In this document: in pieces, positions 58,759 to 64,000 of the stretch
Position numbering within the stretch: the first letter of the stretch is position 1
Layout of the letters: each line of letters starts with the position of its first letter
Assembly (NCBI GenBank): GCA_948144175.1
Contig: CANXME010000244.1
Location: forward strand, 806,001 to 870,000
Length of the DNA: 64,000 nt
Origin: Closterium sp. NIES-65
Taxonomy: Eukaryota; Streptophyta; Zygnematophyceae; Desmidiales; Closteriaceae
Direction: 5' to 3'
The notes under the pieces: generated by a model
The model's input: the letters and a program-made list of their open reading frames with translations, nothing else
Told to the model about the DNA's origin: nothing
Databases searched by the model: none
Program-made: the position numbers and the translations under genes

Positions 58759-58889
58759 TGTCAGGACATTATAGCTTATACATCTGTGTAGGCTGTAGTG
58801 GGGTAGCCCATATGGGGTACAGCCCAATTAGGGTTAGCACTTGTACCCAACTCTTTCATAGTTCAATAATTCTCGTTCTAATTCTCACA
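58759..58889 (+). repeat. E5 3' LTR
   Basis: 131 bp, TGTCAGGACATTATAGC to CTAATTCTCACA, followed by the duplicated GCCCA (58890-58894). Confidence 0.9.
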
Positions 58890-58890
58890 G

Positions 58891-59076
58891 CCCAACCCCA
58901 TTTATAAGGCACATAGCAAACCAGCGCGAAAGGCCTTACGTGGCGATCTACATCGAATCACGGTAGATGCTCTCGTTGAAGTGTGCTCCACCCATTCGGT
59001 CGTTTACAACGCTCTACAGAACGCATGGTTTTGGGCACACAACGGCCTGAATGCCAATCCTTTTACAGGGTGCTAG
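58891..59076 (+). CDS. Unrecognised reading frame cut by E5
   Basis: 61 codons open to TAG 59074-59076: NPIYKAHSKPARKALRGDL, HRITVDALVEVCSTHSVVYN, ALQNAWFWAHNGLNANPF. With E5 removed, the frame starts at ATG 51643 (MIHKPN) on the other side, giving about 66 codons. The composition is protein-like and low in repeats. No family recognised. Another + frame here (IANQRERPYVAIYIES) also looks protein-like for 25 codons, so the frame choice is not certain. Confidence 0.4.
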   Translation, partial: PNPIYKAHSKPARKALRGDLHRITVDALVEVCSTHSVVYNALQNAWFWAHNGLNANPFTGC

Positions 59077-59084
59077 ACAATGAG

Positions 59085-61865
59085 CTATGAAACAGCAGGG
59101 ACAGCACCAGTACCCCCAGCAGGAGTACCCGCTCCAGCAGCACCTCCAGTAGCTCCAGAACCCCCAGCAGCACCTCCAGCAGCCCGAGAACCTCCAGCAG
59201 CACCAGCAGCACTGCCAGGCGAACCGCCAGCGGTAGTCTCAGAGCCAACACGCTCAGCAGCACCAGCTCCAGGAGAACCCGCAGGCCCAGCAGCTCCAGT
59301 ACTCCCAATACGAGCACCTTTGGGACGCGCGGCAGCAGCACCCTCAGCAGCCGAAGAACCTCCAGCACCAGCAGCACGCCTCCAGCGCCGGGCAAACCAC
59401 TCACGCAGCTCCTGTGGGGAGAGTGGCTCTCGGCGAGACGAAGCACCCGGAGAACCTCCAGGCGAAGAACCTCTAGTCTCAGCACCCCCAGGCTCAGCAC
59501 CCCCAGGCGCAGCACCTCCAGTCTCAGCAACCCCAGGCTCAGCACCCCCAGGCTCAGCACCCCCAGGCTCAGCACCCCCAGGCTCAGCACCCCCAGGCCC
59601 AGCACCCCCAGACTCCGCACCCCCAGGCTCAGCACCCCCAGGCACAGCACCCCCAGTCACAGCTTCCCTAGGCTCAGCACCCACAACAGCACCAGAGTCA
59701 CCAGTGACCTCGACAGGCTCGACCGCGTCTACCCGGGACACACCTGAAGGGGCAGGACCCTGAGGGGTAAGGGGGTCTACCGGGGGGGGACCTGGTACCA
59801 AGAAGAGCGGGGGTGGGGGGAGGGACGGAGTGCGGTAGGGGAAGAGGCGGTAGTAGGGTACCGACTCGTCGAACGTGACGTCCTGGGAGGACAGAACACA
59901 GCGAGAGGTGGGGTGGTAGAACTGCCACCCAGGGGCGTCGGGGGGGAACCCCAGGAAGACGCAGGGAGGAGCGCGAGGGGACAGCTTGTCCGTAGACAAG
60001 TCGCGGACAAACGCCCGAGATCCCCAGACCCGGAACGCCGACGCATCGCCAACCTTCCCCGTCCACAGCAGGGCTGGGGAGGTCTCCGGCCTGGAGACCC
60101 TGGGGTGGAGTTTGATCTGATGCGCCGCGTACCTGACCGCAAACGGCCACAGAAAATGGGGGGCAGCCGCATGCATCATAGACGTACGAGCGACGTCCAT
60201 GACCATGCCAATGCGGCGCTCTGCAATCCCATTTTGCTGCGGTGAGTCCGGAAGCGTGAAGGTCTGACGGATGCCTTGCGCACGACAGTAGGCACGCAGA
60301 AGGCCAGAGGAGAAATCTCCGCCTCTGTCCGAGTGCAAACGCAGCACAGGAAAGTCCGAGCCAAAGCTCTGCCTGAGCTGGAGACGAGCTGCACGGATCC
60401 AGTCGATCAGCACCTCAGTGACATCACCCTTGTTGCGCAAGGGGAAGACTGTGGTGTAACGCGAGTAGTCGTCAACCACCAACAGGAAGTAGCGCTCGTG
60501 ACCGAGTCCACGGACGCGGGCAGGGCCCCACACGTCCATGTGAAGCGTCTGCAACGGAGCCTCTGTCGGAGGAAATTGGGAGGAGTGAGGGGTAGCACGC
60601 TGGCGCCCCTCGACACAGGTGACACACGCGGGGCCAGGGCCCTGAGGAAGGGGAGGGAGGGACCGGGGGAGACCAGACACAAGAAGACGGGAGGCCATGC
60701 CTCTGAGCCGAAGCAGAGAGGGGTGACCCAGGCGGTGGAACCAGAGGAGATTCTCGTGAGACAGGCGACGACACGAACAGGGGGCAGAGTCAGGACCAGA
60801 CCTGGACGCTGCAGCAAACACCTGACCTGACGAAGGGACCCTACCAGACTCAGGAACTGGAGGAGAAGCAGTGGTCAGTGTGTACAGGCTCAACCCTGGC
60901 TGACGTGTAAACGTAGCCAGGTGACGACCTGTGCTAGCCTCTGTGCAGTGCGTCACCCGCTGACGAGCAGGGGTGAACTGGTGGACTCCCGCGTCCTGTA
61001 GGTCAGCACCACTCACCAAGTTCGTAGAGAACGAGGGGAGGTAGAGACCAGACAGGGTGCCAGAGGGAGCCGCCGGACACGGGAGGATTGTGGAGAAGCG
61101 AGACAGGACAGGACCCCCAGAGGGGTTAGCCACGGACACCGCAACCGGCCGACTAAGCGGCGTGAGTGTGGTGCGGTCCCGAAAGAAGGAGCGAGACGCT
61201 CCAGAGTCAAGAGTGAAGGTGTGGGAGGCCGAGGCCGACGCAGTACCTGAGAGCGCAGACTCACTAGTACCTGAGAGAGCAGCCTCACCAGTACCTGAGA
61301 GCACAGACGCACTGGCACCTAGAGCAGAAGCCTCAGTGACACCTAGAGCAGCAGTACCAATGCCCGGGTCGGGCGGGAAACACCGGTAACAGTCACCCTC
61401 ATCACTAATGGTCACAGCGTACATGGCAGCAAGGATAGCATCAAAGTCAAGATCAAAGATAGCTACACCAGCCCTAGACAGCTCTCCCCAGCGGGGGATC
61501 TCCGCGGCCTCCGGGAACTGCTGGCGCCAAGCGTCCGTCAGGCGGCCAAAGCAGCGCTGGGCGGTGTGGGTACCCCCACACTGCTCTCCAGCACGGTCGC
61601 CAGTGCGAAGGACGTAGGTGCAGGGACCAAAACCCCCACCACGCTGACGCTGCGTGTACCACTCACGGAGCTGCTGAGGCGTTAGGAGGTCGCGAGAACG
61701 CTGCGGCTGCTGCTGCTGGCGCTGACCACCCCCAGTGCTGCTCCGCTGCGAAGTGCCACTAGACCATTGGGATAAAAGGGCTTGTTTCAGTAGCGGGTCA
61801 GTGCGCCCATATCCCCCCAGGCAAACGCGCCTGTAACCCCCCCCAGGATCGATCAGGGATCTCAC
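59085..61865 (-). CDS. E8 open frame: zinc knuckle, protease, integrase, linker
   Basis: 926 codons with no internal stop, the only copy with a clean protease-integrase region. The first 35 or so residues (MRSLIDPGGGYRRVCLGGYG) derive from the unrelated leader. Then SSTGGGQRQQQQPQRSRD, zinc knuckle GPCTYVLRTGDRAGEQCGG and H, C, WGELSRAGVAIFDLDFDAIL, protease DSGASRSFFRDRTT, FHRLGHPSLLRLRG with CVTCVEG, integrase MDVWGP, HSDRGGDF (E to D), NGIAERRIG, then GGAEP repeats and a Gly/Ala-rich stretch. It ends at TAG 59085-59087, just past the truncation. The start is chosen only because it is the first Met. Confidence 0.87.
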   Translation of the reverse strand: MRSLIDPGGGYRRVCLGGYGRTDPLLKQALLSQWSSGTSQRSSTGGGQRQQQQPQRSRDLLTPQQLREWYTQRQRGGGFGPCTYVLRTGDRAGEQCGGTHTAQRCFGRLTDAWRQQFPEAAEIPRWGELSRAGVAIFDLDFDAILAAMYAVTISDEGDCYRCFPPDPGIGTAALGVTEASALGASASVLSGTGEAALSGTSESALSGTASASASHTFTLDSGASRSFFRDRTTLTPLSRPVAVSVANPSGGPVLSRFSTILPCPAAPSGTLSGLYLPSFSTNLVSGADLQDAGVHQFTPARQRVTHCTEASTGRHLATFTRQPGLSLYTLTTASPPVPESGRVPSSGQVFAAASRSGPDSAPCSCRRLSHENLLWFHRLGHPSLLRLRGMASRLLVSGLPRSLPPLPQGPGPACVTCVEGRQRATPHSSQFPPTEAPLQTLHMDVWGPARVRGLGHERYFLLVVDDYSRYTTVFPLRNKGDVTEVLIDWIRAARLQLRQSFGSDFPVLRLHSDRGGDFSSGLLRAYCRAQGIRQTFTLPDSPQQNGIAERRIGMVMDVARTSMMHAAAPHFLWPFAVRYAAHQIKLHPRVSRPETSPALLWTGKVGDASAFRVWGSRAFVRDLSTDKLSPRAPPCVFLGFPPDAPGWQFYHPTSRCVLSSQDVTFDESVPYYRLFPYRTPSLPPPPLFLVPGPPPVDPLTPQGPAPSGVSRVDAVEPVEVTGDSGAVVGAEPREAVTGGAVPGGAEPGGAESGGAGPGGAEPGGAEPGGAEPGGAEPGVAETGGAAPGGAEPGGAETRGSSPGGSPGASSRREPLSPQELREWFARRWRRAAGAGGSSAAEGAAAARPKGARIGSTGAAGPAGSPGAGAAERVGSETTAGGSPGSAAGAAGGSRAAGGAAGGSGATGGAAGAGTPAGGTGAVPAVS

Positions 61866-61964
61866 AATGTTGCTCTACTGGCACCCCCCCACACTGGGAG
61901 GCCCAGGACTGAGCACAGTGGCAATGGCCAACATGTGCATACACTGGGATTCGAACCCGAGATC
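61769..61964 (-). other. E8 leader with a tRNA T-arm-like motif
   Basis: Not GC-minisatellite as in the other copies. Next to the PBS, the minus strand reads GATCTCGGGTTCGAATCCC (about 61947-61965), where GGGTTCGAATCCC is a perfect T-stem/loop consensus. No D-arm, anticodon or acceptor stem could be fitted around it, so this is not called a tRNA gene. It may derive from a tRNA-related sequence captured during priming. Confidence 0.5.
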
Positions 61965-61976
61965 GCTCTGATACCA
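61965..61976 (-). other. E8 primer-binding site
   Basis: TGGTATCAGAGC on the minus strand, the exact consensus, adjoining the LTR. Confidence 0.85.
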
Positions 61977-62108
61977 TGAGAAGAAGTGAACGAGGATGAA
62001 ATGACTATGAATGAAGTGAGTACAAATAGGAAACCCTAATGGGATTGTACCCCCTATGGGATACCCCACTATAGCCTACAAAAATGAGTAAGCTATAAAG
62101 TTCTGACA
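61977..62108 (-). repeat. E8 5' LTR
   Basis: 132 bp, TGAGAAGAAGTGAACG to AGTTCTGACA on the plus strand; close to the E3 and E4 LTRs. Confidence 0.88.
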
Positions 62109-62160
62109 CAGCCAACCCTGGAAATGCGCAAAAGTTGGAGTAGATCAACGCGGCAAGGTT
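62109..62160 (+). CDS. Start of a reading frame cut by E9
   Basis: A frame through ATG 62124 (MRKSWSRSTRQG) runs up to the E9 insertion. Joined at the AGGTT duplication to 63640-63809, it stays open. Another frame (NPGNAQKLE, then TAG) is also possible here but closes sooner. Confidence 0.4.
62156..62160 (+). repeat. E9 target-site duplication, left copy (AGGTT)
   Basis: AGGTT at 62156-62160 and 63635-63639 flank the two LTRs. Confidence 0.93.
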
Positions 62161-62399
62161 TGTCAAAATCCTAAGTCGAGTTGGGCTTAGGAGCCATAGT
62201 TGGGAGTGACTTAGTTCGAGTTGAAGGGTTGAAGGAAAAAGTGTCGAGAGATTTTGGAAGGAGAAAAGTGTTTCAATAATAGAAGGCATACAAGATATAG
62301 TCAAGGAAATGGGCAAATGGTGCACCACCAAGCAGGAAACTATAACTACACTAAACTCTACTGTAGGCATTTATAAATGTATACGAATACATTTCAACA
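62161..62399 (-). repeat. E9 3' LTR
   Basis: 239 bp, TGTCAAAATCCTAAGTC to ATTTCAACA on the plus strand. Confidence 0.93.
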
Positions 62400-62989
62400 C
62401 ACCCCCTAAATGCCTACAGCTAGAATCGTGTGCAGTACACCTCTTGCAGAGGTACACCAAGTGCAAAGAAAGCAGCAACAACAGACAAGGTAATAGAGCA
62501 AGTACAGTAGCAAAGGGGCAGGCACTCCTGCCACCCCTTTACTCTCCTCCCCTCCCCCCCCCCCCACAAGGAATGGGGGGTGGTTGGTCTCACACCCGCC
62601 ACCCCAATCCCAATGCCACTCCCCTGGCTCCCCACACCCTCACACCCTCCCCCCCAGCGGCAGCTGCAGCAGTGGGAACGAAAGGAGGAGGAGGGGAAGG
62701 GAAACACACCACCCATCACCCCCACACCCGCCACCCCCAGACCCTCCCCCCCGCAGCTGCAGGGAGACGAAGGAGAATGGGGGGGGGGGGGGAGGGGGGG
62801 GGGCCGACGCACGGCCTTTCAGGGCGCCAAAGCAGGCGGCAGAGGGGGCGACGCTTGCCCCCCCCTTCCAGGTCGCCTCGACAGGTGACGGGAAAAGGGG
62901 GGGGGGGGGGGGGGGGGGGTGGGGTGCACGTGCCCGCGGTGTGCCGCAGCTGGTGACGGGGCATGGCCGGGGCGGGGTCGGGGCCGCAA

Positions 62990-63290
62990 GTGGCGGCGAC
63001 GGGGCCGTTGGCGGCGGCGACGGGGCCGCTGGAGGCGGCGATGGGGCCGATGGAGGCGGCGACGGGGCCGCTGGCGGCGACGACGGGGCTGATGAAGAGC
63101 GGCGACTGGGCCGCGGAAGGGCGGCGACGGGGCCATTGAAAGGGTGGGGACGGGGCCGCTGAAAGGGCGGCGACGGGGCCGCTGAAAGGGCGGCGACGGG
63201 GCCGATGAAGAGCGCCGACGGGGCCGCGGAAGGGCGGCGACGGGGCCGCGAAGGGGCCGCGAGGGGCCTGAAAGGGCGGCAACGGGGCCG
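62990..63290 (-). repeat. E9 internal repeat, GGCGACGGGGCCGC type
   Basis: About a dozen units of 18-24 bp on the plus strand, e.g. GGCGACGGGGCCGCTGGAGGC, with variants. Same word family as the leader minisatellites of E6b and E7. Confidence 0.8.
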
Positions 63291-63395
63291 CTAAGAGAAA
63301 GTTAAGGGGCAAGCCACGGGGCGTGCCGAACACAGAGTAGCGGCGGAAGCAGTAAGGCGGGCCCACAGGCCAGGACCGTAATCACTCTGATAGCA

Positions 63396-63634
63396 TGTCA
63401 AAATCCTAAGTCAAGTTGGGCTTAGGAGCCATAGTTGGGAGTGACTTAGTTCGAGTTGAAGGGTTGAAGGAAAAAGTGTCGAGAGATTTTGGAAGGAGAA
63501 AAGTGTTTCAATTATAGAAGGCATACAAGATATAGTCAAGGAAATGGGCAAATGGTGCACCACCAAGCAGGAAACTATAACTACACTAAACTCTACTGTA
63601 GGCATTTATAAATGTATACGAATACATTTCAACA
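63396..63634 (-). repeat. E9 5' LTR
   Basis: 239 bp, paired with 62161-62399. Followed by AGGTT (63635-63639). Confidence 0.93.
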
Positions 63635-63639
63635 AGGTT

Positions 63640-63809
63640 TACTTGTAAGTTGTGCTGGTCGTTCATGTCGGTCTTCGGCAATGTTTAGTGCACATCGGAT
63701 CGTGGACGGCGGTCCGTGCGATCGTTGGCGATCGTTTGCTTTAATTGCCGATGCACTTGCGAGAGATTCAATTGAAGTAACATTTGTAAACTGTTTATGT
63801 GGGATGTAA
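63640..63809 (+). CDS. Unrecognised reading frame, 3' part after E9
   Basis: Continues the frame of 62124-62160 once E9 is removed: LLVSCAGRSCRSSAMFSAH, RIVDGGPCDRWRSFALIAD, ALARDSIEVTFVNCLCGM and TAA 63807-63809. The last 40 codons are strongly protein-like. A donor-like GTAAGT at 63645 suggests an alternative splice reading. The AT-rich sequence after the TAA fits a 3' UTR. Family unknown. Confidence 0.45.
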
Positions 63810-64000
63810 CTGCATATGATATAAAAAAAGATAATTGTACCGATAATATGCTGTGGTGTGTCTTTTTGAATAATATATGACGATTTGTACAGTAACAAAA
63901 TGCAATTGGTAATTTTGCAATATACAATAATATTTTTGTATCACATTATTGATTGCACATAATGAAATTATAGGCTCCTGTAATTTTGCAATATAATAAC
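63810..64000. other. AT-rich 3' flank
   Basis: AT-rich with ATAATATG, AATAATAT and TTTTGCAATATA words, the last nearly repeated (63911-63925 and 63982-63996). Looks like 3' UTR or intergenic DNA; nothing else seen. Confidence 0.5.

Larger units (their letters stand above)
51659..58889 (+). mobile_element. E5: complete-length Ty1/copia element (TSD GCCCA)
   Basis: 7231 bp between LTRs 51659-51784 (126 bp) and 58759-58889 (131 bp), flanked by GCCCA. The LTRs differ by a 5-bp indel and several substitutions, so it is older than E3 and E4. Gag-pol from ATG 52597 to TGA 58544-58546 contains many defects: TAG at 53635, 53653 and about 53785, a C-run frameshift near 53690, TAG at about 53966, TGA at about 54187, TAA near 54388, TAG near 54703, a deletion near 55985, TAG near 56885, TAA 57818, TAG near 58198 and TGA near 58333. 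Confidence 0.93.
59089..62108 (-). mobile_element. E8: chimeric, 3'-truncated copia element
   Basis: On the minus strand: 5' LTR (61977-62108), PBS TGGTATCAGAGC, about 200 bp of leader unlike that of the other copies, then the family sequence beginning abruptly in the Gag poly-Gln region (about 61768), protease, integrase and linker, ending at about 59089 inside the linker (PAVS). The Gag capsid domain, glycine tract, RT, RNase H and 3' LTR are absent. No TSD can be assigned. Confidence 0.85.
62161..63634 (-). mobile_element. E9: small non-autonomous LTR element (TSD AGGTT)
   Basis: 1474 bp: two 239-bp LTRs (62161-62399 and 63396-63634) with two visible differences (GTCGAG/GTCAAG and AATAATAG/AATTATAG) around a 996-bp interior. 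On the minus strand the PBS is TGCTATCAGAGTG (63383-63395) and the polypurine tract TTAGGGGGTG (62400-62409). The interior encodes no retroelement protein. It carries C/G homopolymers and GGCGACGGGGCCGC-type repeats, and its PBS-proximal part resembles the D/D' leader. The LTR sequence is unrelated to those of E1-E8. Recent by LTR identity. Confidence 0.92.

Noticed and set aside
61947-61965. tRNA gene next to E8
   Set aside because: Only a T-arm consensus is present; no acceptor, D or anticodon arms could be found.
62142-62144. TAG in the reading NPGNAQKLE-stop-INAARFT
   Set aside because: Another frame through the same bases is open to a plausible C-terminus at 63809, so the TAG is probably out of frame.
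62005-62370. 121-codon frame on the minus strand ending in the E8 LTR, with part repeated at 63411-63605
   Set aside because: It is E9 LTR sequence read in a chance frame; the repeat of the peptide reflects the two LTRs.

Overview
This 64 kb window is a retrotransposon graveyard from a repeat-rich eukaryotic genome. The evidence for a green-lineage (Viridiplantae, probably algal) host is indirect: the elements are Ty1/copia LTR retrotransposons primed by initiator Met-tRNA (TGGTATCAGAGC-type primer-binding sites), and the little host sequence that remains is less GC-rich and carries short GT-AG introns (64-175 nt). Species cannot be fixed from the sequence. No tRNA, rRNA, CRISPR array or bacterial operon is visible.

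Layout (+/- is element orientation). E1, + 1-6137, 5' end outside the window. 6138-8539, unassigned host-like DNA. E2, - 8540-12344, an old diverged copia relic. E3, - 12350-19804, complete, TSD GGAAC, inserted into the 5' end of E2. 19805-20857, degenerate repeats and a possible host exon. E6, - 20858-27393. D', + 27394-27962, the 5' end of a non-autonomous element. E6b, - 27963-29275, a second 5' end. E7, - 29282-36750, complete, TSD TAGGC. 36751-38617, a fragment of another copia family and a minisatellite. D, + 38901-41257, a 2.36 kb non-autonomous LTR element inside an open reading frame. 42083-43849, an unrecognised multi-exon gene cut by E4, + 43850-51091 (identical LTRs, TSD TACTC). 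E5, + 51659-58889 (TSD GCCCA). E8, - 59089-62108, a chimeric element truncated at its 3' end. E9, - 62161-63634, a 1.47 kb non-autonomous element (TSD AGGTT) inside another reading frame.

E1 and E3-E8 belong to one copia family or close relatives. Where complete the order is: short LTR (about 124-134 bp), PBS, GC-rich minisatellite leader of about 0.8-1.1 kb, Gag (capsid-like domain, glycine tract, poly-Gln, atypical zinc knuckle), protease (DSG), integrase (HHCC, DD35E), a GGAEP-repeat linker, reverse transcriptase (YVDD), RNase H, polypurine tract (TATGGGGGTG) and 3' LTR. No copy has an uninterrupted gag-pol frame. The two youngest complete copies, E3 and E4, are each broken only by two in-frame TAG codons; the others carry frameshifts and many stops.

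Points of most interest: the unrecognised gene at 42-43.8 kb, with phase-consistent introns but two in-frame TAA codons; the excess of TAG at glutamine positions, where recoding and methylation-driven decay are rival explanations; the non-autonomous D/D'/E9 group that shares a leader block; a TGA shared by E6 and E7 between integrase and RT; and several reading frames that become continuous again when an insertion is removed at its target-site duplication.
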